From contig NZ_PPHF01000129.1 in the NCBI RefSeq assembly GCF_002904335.1, forward strand, positions 124,001 to 188,000: DNA of 64,000 nucleotides. Reading direction: 5' to 3'. The stretch's first letter is position 1. The number at the start of each line of letters is the position of its first letter. Positions 35,734-46,000 of the stretch are shown here, in pieces. The DNA is from Amycolatopsis sp. CA-126428 (lineage in GTDB: Bacteria > Actinomycetota > Actinomycetes > Mycobacteriales > Pseudonocardiaceae). The position numbers and the translations under genes were made by a program. Below the pieces are notes generated by a model, which saw only the letters and a list, made by a program, of their open reading frames with translations, was not told the DNA's origin and searched no databases.

Positions 35734-38700
35734 TCAACGACGGGGCGTGAGGGCCGGCCGGCGGGTGGCCGGCACGGCCAGGTGGGCGGCCAGCCCGGCG
35801 ACCGTCGGGGCGTCGAAGAACGCGCGGAGGGAGCATTCCGCGCCCAGTTCCGCGCGGATCCGCCCGAGCAGGCGGGTGGCGAGCAACGATTGCCCGCCCA
35901 GGACGAAGAAGTTGTCGTCCAGGCCGACCTCGTCCCGGCCCAGCACCTCCGCGAAAAGGACGCACAGCCGCTCCTCGCGCTCGTTGCGCGCTCGGCGTGC
36001 GGCAGCACCCCTCGGCACCGCGGGCGCGGGCAGCGCCGCCTTGTCGAGCTTGCCGTTGCGGGTGAGCGGCAAGGCGTCCAGTGCCACCACCGCCGAGGGC
36101 ACCATGTAGGCCGGCAGCCGCTCCCTCAGCGCCTCCAGCACCTCCCGCGGTGCGACGTCCCCCGGTACGACGTAGCCGACGAGGCGCGGCACACCGTCGT
36201 CCGTCCGCAGGTCCGCGGCCGCCTGGGCGACACCGGGCTGGTCGAGCAGCGCCGCCACGACCTCGGCCGGTTCGACCCGGTAGCCGCTGATCTTGACCTG
36301 GTCGTCGACGCGGCCCACGAACTCGAGTACGCCACCGGGCCGGAACCGCCCGACGTCGCCGGTGCGGTACATGCGGGTGCCGGGCGGCCCGGCCACGTCG
36401 GCCACGAACCGTTCGGCGGTCAGGCCCGGGCGGCCGAGGTAGCCGCGGGCGAGTCCCGGCCCGCCGAGGTAGATCTCGCCGGGCACCCCGGCGGGCACCG
36501 GCCGCAGTCCTCGGTCCAGCACGTACACCCGGGTGTTGTCCATCGGCTCGCCGACGGGCACGTTGGCCGGGACCGGCTCCCCGGTGGGCAGCGGGAACCA
36601 GGTCGAGATGACCGTGGCTTCGGTCGCGCCGTACGCGTTGGCCACCCGCATCTCCGGCGCCTCGTCGCGCAGCCTGCGCACCGCCGCCGGGCTGAGCACG
36701 TCGCCGCCCGACCACGCCAGCCCGAGCCGCGCCATCGGCTCGGTCGCTTCCTCCGCCAGGACGTTGAACAGGGCCGCCGCGAAGACCGCCGACGTCACCT
36801 GCCCGGCGACGGCCGTCATCGCGGCGCGGTCGAGCGGGCCGGGCGGCAGCACCACCCGGCCGCCCGACAGCAGCGGAAGCCACAGTTCGTAGGTGGACGG
36901 GTCGAATGCGTGCGGCGAGTGGTGCAGCACGGCCCGCCGGTCCTCGGGCCGCCACCGCCGGTCCGCCGTGAACGCGACGATGCTGCGGTGGCTGACGCCG
37001 ACGCCCTTGGGCACCCCGGTGGACCCGGAGGTGTACATGACGTAGGCGAGCTGATCGGGGTGCACCTCCGGCCCGGGACGGGACGCGGGCCGGTCGATCG
37101 GGTCGTCGGCGTACACGACGGGCACGCCGGCGGCACCGAGCAGCGGGTGCGCGGCCGAGGCGCGGTCGGTGAGCAGGACCGCTGTCCCGGTGCTCTCGAC
37201 GACCCAGCGCATGCGCGCGAGCGGGAACGCGTCCGGCAGCGGAACGTAGTAGGCGCCGGCCTTGACCACGGCGAGGATCCCCACCACCACGTCGGCCGAC
37301 TTCCGCTGGAGCATGACGACCGGCTGCTCGGGCCGGACCCCCGCCGCGATCAGCACCTGCGCGAGGCGGCCGGCCCGCTCGTCCAGTTCGGCGTAGGTCA
37401 GCACGCCCCGCGGCCCGGTCACGGCGGGCGCGTGCGGAGTGCGGTCCACCTGCTGCTCGAACAGCTCGGCCAGCGACGCCGCCGGGAACCCGGCGGCCGT
37501 GTCGTTGCGGTCGGTCAGCACCCGCCGGCGTTCGGCGGCGTCGAGCACGTCCACGGCGTGCAGCGCCGTCTCCGGATGCCCGGCCAGCGCCGCCACGACG
37601 TTCGCCGTGGTGGTGTGCAGCGCGTCGAGCACCACGTCCGCCGGGATCGCGGGCACCGCCTGCACCACGAACGTGAACCCGGTGCCGTCGTCGTCGATGG
37701 AGACCACCAGCGGGTAGTTCGTGCGCTCCCGTTCGCCGAGGTCCTCCACCCCGGCCAGGTCGGCGCCACCGGCCGCGGTGTCGTGCCGGTGGTTGAGCAC
37801 GGTCGTGAACAGCGGCACGGGGAACGGCACGCCGGACGCCCGCTGCGCGTCGGCCAGCGACGCGTGTTCGTGGACCACGAGCTCGGCGAGCTGGGCGTGC
37901 ATGGTCCCGACGGCCTCCCGGACGCCGGCCCGGTAGGTCCGCGCCCGCACGGGCAGCGTGTTGATGAACAGCCCCGGCACCCGTTCGACGCCGGCGCCGG
38001 CCCGCATCCGCCCGAACAGGAGCGTGCCGAAGACGACGTCGTCGCGGCCGGTCAGCCCGGCGAGCACGCGAGCCCAGACGACGTGGAACACCGTGGCGGG
38101 GCTGGTGCCGGCGAGCCGCGCGACGGTGCGCAGCCGCACGGCGAGCTCCGGGTCCAGCGGGCTGTGCCGCTCGGCGACGTCGCCGCCGTCGTGGCGCACC
38201 TCCAGCACGCCGAAGGGAGCGGTGGGCTCGGTGACGTCGCCGAGCAGCCGGGCGAACCAGGCCCGGTGCTGCTCGGCCGGCACGCCGAGCAGCGCCTGGG
38301 CGACGTAGTTCCGGTAGGGCTCGGGCGGCCGCAGCTGCCCGCTCCGGCCGGCCAGCAGCTCCGCCAGCTCTTCGAGGAGGACCTCGCCCGTCGTGTGGTC
38401 CTGGGTGACGTGGTGCATGCGCCAGACGAGCAGCCAGTGGCCGGTGCCGGGCTCGGGAGCGACGACCACGTCCATCAGGGGCGCGCGGCGCAGGTCCATG
38501 ACGGTGTCGCAGGCGGCCAGCAGCTCGCGGACGCCGTCGTCGCCGGCGGCGGCGACGGTCACCTCGGTGACCGGGAGCTCGGCGGTGCGGTGGACGACCT
38601 GGACGGGGTGCGGCAGGCCTTCCCAGGCCAGTGACGTGCGCAGGACCTCGTGCCGCTCCAGCAGTGTGCGGCAAGCGGCCAGGAACTCGTCGAGCCGCTT

Positions 38701-40743
38701 TCGCGACGCGACGCGGAACGGGTGGCGCAGCAGGTAGGGATCCCGGTCGCGGCCCTCGTGCAGCCGGTGGTGGAAGAACAACCCGTCCTGCAGCGGCCCG
38801 AGCCGGTAGACGTCGGCGATCGCCGCGGCACCGCCGGGCACGGCCGCCGTCACGAGCGCCAGCTGCTCCGCGGTGAGCCCGGCGAGGGGCACCATCGCGG
38901 GGGTGAGCGCGGTGGCGCCCGGTGGGATGACCGTGGGCGGTGCCACGACCGGGCCGGTGACCGTCGCCGCCGCCAGCTCGGCGGGGGTCGGCATGGTGAA
39001 CAGGCTGCGCACGTCCGCGGGCACGCCTCGCACGCGCAGCAGCTCGGCCAGGCGCACCAGCAGGAGCGAATGCCCGCCCAGCGCGAAGAAGCTGTCGTCC
39101 GCGCCGACCCGGGGCACCCCGAGAACCTCCGCGAACGCCGCACACAGCAGTTCCTCACGCGGGTTCGCGGGCGCGCGCCCGGCGGCCACGGCGTAGTCGG
39201 GGCGGGGCAGCGCCGCCCGGTCGACCTTGCCGTTGACCGTCGCGGGGATCGCGTCGAGGACGACCACGGCCGCGGGGACCATGTGCTCGGGCAGTTCGGC
39301 GGCGGCGTGCGCGCGCAGCGTGGCGGCCAGGCCGGGCGGGGCGCTCGCCGCCGTGACCACGTAGGCCACCAGGCGGCGGTCGCCCGGCTCGTCCTCGCGG
39401 ACGGTGACAACCGCCTGCGCGACCGCGCCGTGCGCGGCCAGGACCGCCTCGATCTCGCCCGGTTCGATCCGCTGGCCGCGCAGCTTGACCTGGTCGTCGA
39501 CGCGGCCGGCGAACTCCAGCTGCCCGTCCTCGTTCCACTTCACCAGGTCGCCGGTGCGGTACATGCGTTCGCCGGGCGGGCCGGCCACCTCGGGCACGAA
39601 CCGCTCGGCGGTCAGGCCCGGCCGGTGGAGGTAGCCGCGGGCCAGCTGGATGCCGGCGATGTAGAGCTCACCGGGCACGCCCACCGGGACGGGGCGCAAC
39701 CGGTCGTCGAGCACGTGCAGGCGGGTGTGCCAGACCGGCCGGCCGATCGGCACCATCGCGCCGGGCGCGTCCGCGGCGTCGCGGACCAGGTGCTCGGTGG
39801 CGGCGTTGGTGGTCTCGGCGGGGCCGTACTGGTTCGACGTGGGCGCGCCGAGAACGGCGCGCACCTGCGCGGCCTGGGTGGTGGTGAGCGCCTCGCCGCC
39901 GCTGAACACGACGCGCAGGCTGTCGCAGCGCGCCGCCGCGGGCTCGCGCAGCAGAGGCCCGAGCATCGACGGCACCATTTCGACGACCGTCACCCGGTGC
40001 GCCGAGATCAGCTCCACGAGGTACGCGGGGTCGCGGTGCCCGCCCGGCTGGGCCACGACCATGGTCGCGCCGTGCAGCAGGGGCCAGATCAGCTCGATGA
40101 CCGAGGCGTCGTAGCTGAACGGGGTCTTCAGCAACGTCCGGTCGGCCGGGCCGATCCGGTGCGCGTCCTGGATCCACGCGAGGTGGTTGACGATCGCGCG
40201 GTGCGGCACCGGCACGCCCTTGGGGGTGCCGGTCGAGCCGGAGGTGAAGACGATGTACGCCGTGTGCTCGGGGTGCAGCGCCACGTTCCCGACCGGCCGG
40301 GCGTCGTACCGCCGCAGCGCGGCGACCGTCGCCGGATCGTCGAGAACCAGGCTGGTCGAGCCCGCCGGCAGCCGGCCGGCCAGGTCCGAGGTGGTCAGCA
40401 CGAGCGGGGCGCGGGTGGCGGCGAGGATCCGGTCCAGCCGGGCGGCCGGCAGCTCGGGATCCAGCGGTACGTACACCCCGCCGGCGTTCAGCACGCCCTG
40501 CAGCACGGCCGGGAGCTCCGGCGAGCGGTGCAGGAACAGGCCGACCGGCACCTCCGGGCCGACACCGAAGCCGGCGAGGTGCCGGGCGAGGCGGTTCGCA
40601 CGCTCCGCCAGACCCGCGTAGGTCAGGCGCCGCTCCCCCTGCACCACGGCGGTCGAGTCCGGGTACCGCCGCGCCGCGCGGGCGAACAGCTGCGGCAGGG
40701 TCTCCCGCGAGACGGGCGGTGCGGCGGCGAGCGTGTCGTTCAT
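35734..40743 (-). CDS. NRPS, A-PCP-C-A-PCP (two modules, no starting C domain)
   Basis: 1669 residues. A1 (about 20-500) has VFTSGSTGTPKG, YGPAETT and GELYIAG; PCP1 Ser559 is in GGHSLLL. The C domain (about 640-1060) has His777 in HHVTQDHTT rather than the usual HHxxxDG. A2 (about 1085-1565) has MYTSGSTGVPKG and FDPSTYELW; PCP2 Ser1619 is in GGQSLLA. By hand alignment to GrsA, pocket residues read D-A-I-E-F-G-Q-N-A (A1) and D-P-Y-V-W-G-A-V-I (A2), neither of which I can assign. With A-PCP first, it should start the peptide. The ATG overlaps the exporter stop (ATGA) behind GAGGAAAGAGG. No epimerase domain is present. It is the last gene of the operon. Confidence 0.95.
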   Translation of the reverse strand: MNDTLAAAPPVSRETLPQLFARAARRYPDSTAVVQGERRLTYAGLAERANRLARHLAGFGVGPEVPVGLFLHRSPELPAVLQGVLNAGGVYVPLDPELPAARLDRILAATRAPLVLTTSDLAGRLPAGSTSLVLDDPATVAALRRYDARPVGNVALHPEHTAYIVFTSGSTGTPKGVPVPHRAIVNHLAWIQDAHRIGPADRTLLKTPFSYDASVIELIWPLLHGATMVVAQPGGHRDPAYLVELISAHRVTVVEMVPSMLGPLLREPAAARCDSLRVVFSGGEALTTTQAAQVRAVLGAPTSNQYGPAETTNAATEHLVRDAADAPGAMVPIGRPVWHTRLHVLDDRLRPVPVGVPGELYIAGIQLARGYLHRPGLTAERFVPEVAGPPGERMYRTGDLVKWNEDGQLEFAGRVDDQVKLRGQRIEPGEIEAVLAAHGAVAQAVVTVREDEPGDRRLVAYVVTAASAPPGLAATLRAHAAAELPEHMVPAAVVVLDAIPATVNGKVDRAALPRPDYAVAAGRAPANPREELLCAAFAEVLGVPRVGADDSFFALGGHSLLLVRLAELLRVRGVPADVRSLFTMPTPAELAAATVTGPVVAPPTVIPPGATALTPAMVPLAGLTAEQLALVTAAVPGGAAAIADVYRLGPLQDGLFFHHRLHEGRDRDPYLLRHPFRVASRKRLDEFLAACRTLLERHEVLRTSLAWEGLPHPVQVVHRTAELPVTEVTVAAAGDDGVRELLAACDTVMDLRRAPLMDVVVAPEPGTGHWLLVWRMHHVTQDHTTGEVLLEELAELLAGRSGQLRPPEPYRNYVAQALLGVPAEQHRAWFARLLGDVTEPTAPFGVLEVRHDGGDVAERHSPLDPELAVRLRTVARLAGTSPATVFHVVWARVLAGLTGRDDVVFGTLLFGRMRAGAGVERVPGLFINTLPVRARTYRAGVREAVGTMHAQLAELVVHEHASLADAQRASGVPFPVPLFTTVLNHRHDTAAGGADLAGVEDLGERERTNYPLVVSIDDDGTGFTFVVQAVPAIPADVVLDALHTTTANVVAALAGHPETALHAVDVLDAAERRRVLTDRNDTAAGFPAASLAELFEQQVDRTPHAPAVTGPRGVLTYAELDERAGRLAQVLIAAGVRPEQPVVMLQRKSADVVVGILAVVKAGAYYVPLPDAFPLARMRWVVESTGTAVLLTDRASAAHPLLGAAGVPVVYADDPIDRPASRPGPEVHPDQLAYVMYTSGSTGVPKGVGVSHRSIVAFTADRRWRPEDRRAVLHHSPHAFDPSTYELWLPLLSGGRVVLPPGPLDRAAMTAVAGQVTSAVFAAALFNVLAEEATEPMARLGLAWSGGDVLSPAAVRRLRDEAPEMRVANAYGATEATVISTWFPLPTGEPVPANVPVGEPMDNTRVYVLDRGLRPVPAGVPGEIYLGGPGLARGYLGRPGLTAERFVADVAGPPGTRMYRTGDVGRFRPGGVLEFVGRVDDQVKISGYRVEPAEVVAALLDQPGVAQAAADLRTDDGVPRLVGYVVPGDVAPREVLEALRERLPAYMVPSAVVALDALPLTRNGKLDKAALPAPAVPRGAAARRARNEREERLCVLFAEVLGRDEVGLDDNFFVLGGQSLLATRLLGRIRAELGAECSLRAFFDAPTVAGLAAHLAVPATRRPALTPRR

Positions 40744-41945
40744 GACGGTCGGCCTCTTTCCTCGGAATTCGGTACGGGTGCCGGCCGGCGGCGGAACAGG
40801 GCCACGGCGGTGACGAGCGCGCCGAGCACCATCAGCGCGATGACCTGCCGGAAGCTGAGCAGGGCGACCAGACCCGAACCGGCGCCGAGCGCGGCCGCCT
40901 GCGGGACGGTCAGGCAGAGGTTCACCGCCGCCTGGGTGCGGCCCATGAGGTGTTCGGGCGTCGCCGCCTGCGCGACCGTGGCCAGTCCGATCACCGCCAG
41001 TGGCCCCGCGGCGCCGGCGAGCACCAGCCCGGCGACGACCGCGGGGAAGACCGCCACCGCCTGCAGGGCGGTCCCGAGCGCGAACACCAGCGCCCCGGCC
41101 GCCACCAGCCGCTGCGGCCGGAACCGGGCGATCGCCACGCTGCCGCCCACCGCACCGGCCAGGCCCCCGAGCGCCAGCACGCTCTCCAATGCGCCGAGCA
41201 GGGTCGGCGGGCGGTGCAGGCCGTGCTCGATCAGCGCCAGCAGCATCGGCGAGGTCATGCCGATCACCGCCGTCATCGTGACCATCGCGACCAGCAGCGG
41301 CCGGATCTCGGCGGAGCCGCGCACGTGGTGGAGGCCGGCGGTGAGCTCCGCGGCCCACCCGGTGCGTTCCCGGCGCGCCGGACGCTCGCGGTCCGGCAGC
41401 GTGGCGAAGGCCAGTGCCGCGGTCAGCAGGCAGGCCATGGCCACCACGGCGACGCCGTGACCGCCGATCCACCCGTACACGGTGGCGCCGGCGACCGGGG
41501 AGAGCAACGTCGTCCCTGACCGGACGCTCTGGCTGAGCCCGGCGGCGGCGCCGAACTCCGCCTCCTCCACCAGCATCGAGCGCAGCAGCGCGCTCTGCGC
41601 CGGGCTCAGCACCGCGGAGGCGGCTCCGTAGGCGGCGGCCACGGCGTAGAGGATGCCCAGCTCGCCCGGGCCGTCGACGAGCAGCAACGCCGCCGATGCC
41701 AGCGCGACGGCCAGGTTCGTGCCGATCAGCAGCGGCCGGCGCCGCACCCGGTCGGCCAGCACCCCGCCGAGCGGCAGCAGCACCGTCGGCGCCATGTACG
41801 TGAACATGACCAGCGCCGCCACTGAGCTGCTGCCGGTCAGCACCTTCGCCCAGACGCCGAGGGCGATGAGGGCGACGCCGTCGCCGAACAGGGACAAGGT
41901 CTGCCCGGCCAGGAACAGCCGGATGCCGGGCCGGGTCAGCAGCAC
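40740..41945 (-). CDS. MFS transporter (exporter)
   Basis: 401 residues with about twelve hydrophobic helices, opening with LFLAGQTLSLFGDGVALIAL and LPLGGVLADRVRRRPLL, the signature of the MFS_3 exporter group. The central loop has PAQSALLRSMLVEEAEFG. The start is a GTG with only a weak ribosome site; no better in-frame start lies in the 121-bp gap after the AsnO-like gene. Its stop overlaps the NRPS start as ATGA, so it is coupled to the assembly line. It most likely exports the finished peptide, giving the producer protection. The substrate is inferred from the operon. Confidence 0.88.
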   Translation of the reverse strand: MLLTRPGIRLFLAGQTLSLFGDGVALIALGVWAKVLTGSSSVAALVMFTYMAPTVLLPLGGVLADRVRRRPLLIGTNLAVALASAALLLVDGPGELGILYAVAAAYGAASAVLSPAQSALLRSMLVEEAEFGAAAGLSQSVRSGTTLLSPVAGATVYGWIGGHGVAVVAMACLLTAALAFATLPDRERPARRERTGWAAELTAGLHHVRGSAEIRPLLVAMVTMTAVIGMTSPMLLALIEHGLHRPPTLLGALESVLALGGLAGAVGGSVAIARFRPQRLVAAGALVFALGTALQAVAVFPAVVAGLVLAGAAGPLAVIGLATVAQAATPEHLMGRTQAAVNLCLTVPQAAALGAGSGLVALLSFRQVIALMVLGALVTAVALFRRRPAPVPNSEERGRPS

Positions 41946-42066
41946 CCCGGCCCCCCGGCGGGTGGCGCCGGGCGCGGCCCGGGCCGCTCGGCGGCGGCTT
42001 CGATGACGGTCACGACGATCTCCAGCCTGGTTCTCGGGGTCGGCGGATCCGGCGGGCGGGGTGGGA

Positions 42067-43047
42067 TCAGCGCTCCAGCACGTGGCCGTCGCCGGGGCGG
42101 TGGTCGCGGGAGCGGCGCAGGTCGCCGAGCACGAACGTGCGCTGCAGCCAGCGGTCCGCCCCGTCGTAGCGGGGACGGAAGGCCGAGCGCCCGTGCAGGG
42201 CGACGCGGTTGTCGACGACGGCGAGGTCGCCGGGCTCGAGGTGCAGCGTGCGCGGCACGGCGCCGAGGGCGCGGCTCAGCTCGGCCAAGGCCGCCTGACC
42301 GGCCGGGGTGACGGCGGTGGTGGCCGCGAAGTCGACCCGCACGTCCGGGTCCTCGGCGTCTCCGGTCAACACGGCGTGGCCGGGGGTGCCCGCGCTGTCG
42401 AAACCGAACGAGGGTGGGGCGGCGGTCCGGAAGACCGGGCGGGCGAGCAGCGCGCGGGTCGGGGCGGGCAGCAGGGCCAGTGCCTCGCGGACCGAGCTGG
42501 TGTGCAGGCCCGCGACGCGGTCGTGGTCGGCGCGCAGGCAGAGCAGCAGCACGTAGTCGGGCCGGTGGACGTGGAACGCGTTTTCGTTGTGCAGCATCAG
42601 CTCGGTCGAGCCGGCGTTGCCCTGGAACGCCTCCTGGCCGGGCACCGGCACGACGTCCTGGACGAGCGCGCCGCCCTTCTCCTGCCGGTAGGCCGCCGGG
42701 TCGCCGAGGCCGCAGGCCGCCAGCAGCAGCACGGCCGCGGCGCGGGTGGTGGTGCGCTGGACCGAGCCGCCGACCGCCGGGGTGGGCGGCAGCCCGGTGT
42801 CGAGGGGCAGCCCGTGCACGGCGAGCACACCGGAGACGCCGGAGTCGCGGCGGAACGCCCGGAGCCGGCGCCGGATGCCGGCAGGCAGCTCCTCCCAGGC
42901 GGGACGCGCCGCGGCGACCAGCGCGTCGTCGACGTGCGGGTGGGCCGCCACGAGCCGGTCGGCGACCGCCGCGACCACGGCTGCTTCGCCGGGGTCCACC
43001 GTGAGGACGTTGCGGCCGGGCGCGAGCCCGACGGTCGCTTCGGTCAT
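42067..43047 (-). CDS. AsnO-like Fe(II)/2-oxoglutarate amino acid 3-hydroxylase
   Basis: 326 residues of the clavaminate-synthase-like TauD group. The iron triad is visible: His153 and Glu155 in MLHNENAFHVH and distal His285 in VDNRVALHGRSAF, with an arginine cluster near 299-303 for 2-oxoglutarate. As I recall, the CDA enzyme AsnO uses His155/Glu157/His287, an almost identical spacing. Relatives hydroxylate the beta carbon of free Asn, Arg, Orn or Leu. The upstream NRPS ends with an Asn-type A domain, so free L-Asn to 3-hydroxy-Asn is the best reading (inference). AAGGAG sits 6 bases before the ATG. The gene begins 26 bases after the NRPS stop. Confidence 0.87.
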   Translation of the reverse strand: MTEATVGLAPGRNVLTVDPGEAAVVAAVADRLVAAHPHVDDALVAAARPAWEELPAGIRRRLRAFRRDSGVSGVLAVHGLPLDTGLPPTPAVGGSVQRTTTRAAAVLLLAACGLGDPAAYRQEKGGALVQDVVPVPGQEAFQGNAGSTELMLHNENAFHVHRPDYVLLLCLRADHDRVAGLHTSSVREALALLPAPTRALLARPVFRTAAPPSFGFDSAGTPGHAVLTGDAEDPDVRVDFAATTAVTPAGQAALAELSRALGAVPRTLHLEPGDLAVVDNRVALHGRSAFRPRYDGADRWLQRTFVLGDLRRSRDHRPGDGHVLER

Positions 43048-43073
43048 GGGAAACTCCTTGTCCGGGGAAAGGG

Positions 43074-46000
43074 TCAGCGGAGCAGCGGTTCGAGAACGGC
43101 CGCGATCCGCGCGGCGTGCTCGGGTGCCAGCAGCTCTCCGTGCGCGCACGCGATTCCGTGCCGGTCCAGGTCACCGGTCAGGTAGGGCCGCCACCGCCCG
43201 GCTTCCGCCGCCGCGGCCGTGTGCTCGGCGGTGAAGAAGACCGCGTCGCCCTCGTAGCGAGGCGGCACGTGCGCGCCGGCGAGCCGGGCGTGGCGGACGA
43301 AGGTCGCGCACAGCTGCTCGATCAGGTCGGCGCCGAGCCCGGCGAGGGGACCGTCGGCGCTCGCCAGCGCGACGAAGCTGCCGACGTCGGCGGGCCCGGC
43401 GGTGCCCGCGGGCACCCGGTGGCCCAGCGAGGCCAGCAGCTGGGCCAGTGCCTCGGCGGCGGTGGGCTCGCCGCCGTCGCCCTCGGCCGGATAGCCGTCG
43501 AGCAGGGCCAGCAGCGTGACCTTGTCGCCCGTTTCCTGGAGCCGGGCGGCCATGGCGTGCGCGACGACCGCCCCGAAGGACCAGCCGAGCAGCTGGTACG
43601 GCCCGGACGGCTGCACCTCGCGCAGCCGCGCCACGTAGCCGGCGGCCATGTCGGCCACGGTCGCCGGTGACTCGGCCCCGGCCTGCAGGGCGTAGAGGGG
43701 CCGGCCGGGGTCGAGGTGCTCCAGCAGGCTGCTGTAGACCCAGCCGATGCCGGCGCCGGGGTGCACGCAGAACAACGGGGCCGGTCCCGCCACGCCCGCA
43801 CGCAGGCGCAGCAGCCCCTCGGGGGCCCGCCGGCCGCCCTCGCCGAGGAGGGCGGCCAGCCGGCCCACGGTCGGCGCGGCGAACAGGTCGGAGATGCCCA
43901 CGGTGAGCCCGTACCGCTCCCGGGCCCGGGCGACCACCCGGGCGGCCAGCAGCGAGTGGCCGCCGAGAGCGAAGAAGTCGTCGTCGACGCCCACCCGTAC
44001 GACGCCCAAGGCCGTTTCGAACAGCTCGCAGAGCGCCGCCTCGGTGGCCGTGCGCGGCCCGCGGCCCGCGGTGGCCGGGGCGGCCGGTTCGGGCAGGGCC
44101 GCGCGGTCGATCTTGCCGTTCGAGGTGCGGGGCAACCGGTCCAGCACCACCACGGCGGCGGGCACGGCGTACTGCGGCAGCAGCTCGGCGAGCCGGGTCC
44201 GCAGCTCGTCCGGGGTCCAGCGGGCGTCCGGGGCCGGGACGGCGTAGGCCAGCAGCCGCTCACCGCGTACGGTCGCCGCCGCCTCGACCACCTGCGGCCG
44301 GGCCGCCAGCACCGCCTCGACCTCCCCCAGCTCGACGCGGAAACCGCGCACCTTGACCTGGTCGTCGTCGCGGGCCACGAAGTCGACGGTGCCGTCGGCG
44401 CGGCGGCGCACGAGGTCCCCGGTGCGGTACATGCGCTCGCCGGGCGGGCCGAACGGGTCCGCGACGAACCGCCCCGCCGTGCGGCCGGGCAACGCGAGGT
44501 AGCCGCGGGCGAGCAGGTCACCCGCGATGTACAGCTCGCCGGTGACACCGGGCGGGGTGGGGGCCAGGCTGTCGTCGAGGACGTACCAGCGGGTGCCCCA
44601 CACGGGCCGGCCGATGGTGATGCCGCCGTCGGGCAGCTCGTCGCCGGGCTCGATGCGGAATTCGCCGCAGCCCACGGTGGTCTCGGTCGGGCCGTACTCG
44701 TTGATCACGGTGACGCCGGGGTGCCGGGCCCGCCACTCGCGCAGCGCCGAGCCGAGCAGCAGTTCACCGCCGAGGACGAGGTCCCGGGTGGGCGCGTACT
44801 CGGGCGGCAGCACGCCGAACAGCCCCAGGTGCGACGGGGTGGCCTTGACGAAGGTGGGTGGCCCGGCCACGGCGGCCGGTGCGCCCGTCGGCTCGGTCGG
44901 CTCGGTCAGCTCGGTCAGGTGCACTTCACCACCGGCGGTGAGCGTGCCCCAGAGGCCGGTCACGGTCAGGTCGAACACGACCGGGGAGTGCACGAGGGAG
45001 CGGCCGGCCATCCCGGGGTAGGCGTGCCGGGCCCACGCGAGGTAGCTCGCCAGCGAGCGGTGCTCGACCACCACGCCCTTCGGCTCGCCCGTCGAGCCCG
45101 AGGTGAAGATCACGTACGCGGCGGCGGCGGGCGGCAGGGGGATCCCGGGGTCGGTGGCGTCCTCCGCACCCGGTGTCGGATCGCCGGTGAGCACCAGCGC
45201 GGGGGCCGCGGTCTCCAGGAGGCGGGACTTCCGTCCGGCGGGCTGGGTGGGGTCGAGCGGCAGGTAGGCCGCGCCCGCCTTCAGCACCCCCAGCAGCGCC
45301 ACGACCAGATCCGCACCGGGCGGCAGTTCGACGCCGACCAGGTCGCCCGGGACGACGCCGCGGCCGATCAGGTGGCGGGCCAGCCGGTTCGCCCGTGCGT
45401 CCAGCTCGCCGTACGTCAGGCGGGCGGCCCCGGCCACCACCGCCGTCCGCGACGGCGTTGCGGCGGCCCGGGCGGAGACGAGGGCCGGGACCAGCGCCGG
45501 TTCCGGTGCGGCCGGGCCGGCTCCGGCCGCGAGCAGGGCACTGCGCTCGGCGGGGCCGAGGACGTCGACCCGGTCCACCCGGGCGTCCGGGTCGGCCACG
45601 ACGGCCGCCAGCACCCGGACGAGCCGGTCCGCGATCGCCTGCGCGGTCGCCGGGTCGAACAGGTCGGCCGCGTACTCGAGGACGCCGTCGACACCGGCCG
45701 GAGTGCCGTCCGGGGCGTGCTGCTCGGCGAAGCCGAACGAGAGGTCGAAGCGGGCCGTTCCGCCGCCGACGGCCTCTTCGGCCACGGTCACCCCCGGGAG
45801 GCGGAGCTCCCCCGCCGCCGTGTTCTGGAAGGTCAGCATCACCTGGACCAGCGGGTGGGTGGCGGACCGGGCCGGGTTGAGTTCCTCGACGAGCCGCTCG
45901 AAGGGCACGTCCTGGTGGTCGTAGGCGGCCAGGTCGGTCGCGCGGACCCGGGCCAGGAGCTCGCCGAACGAGGGGGCACCGGACAGGTCGGTGCGCAGGA

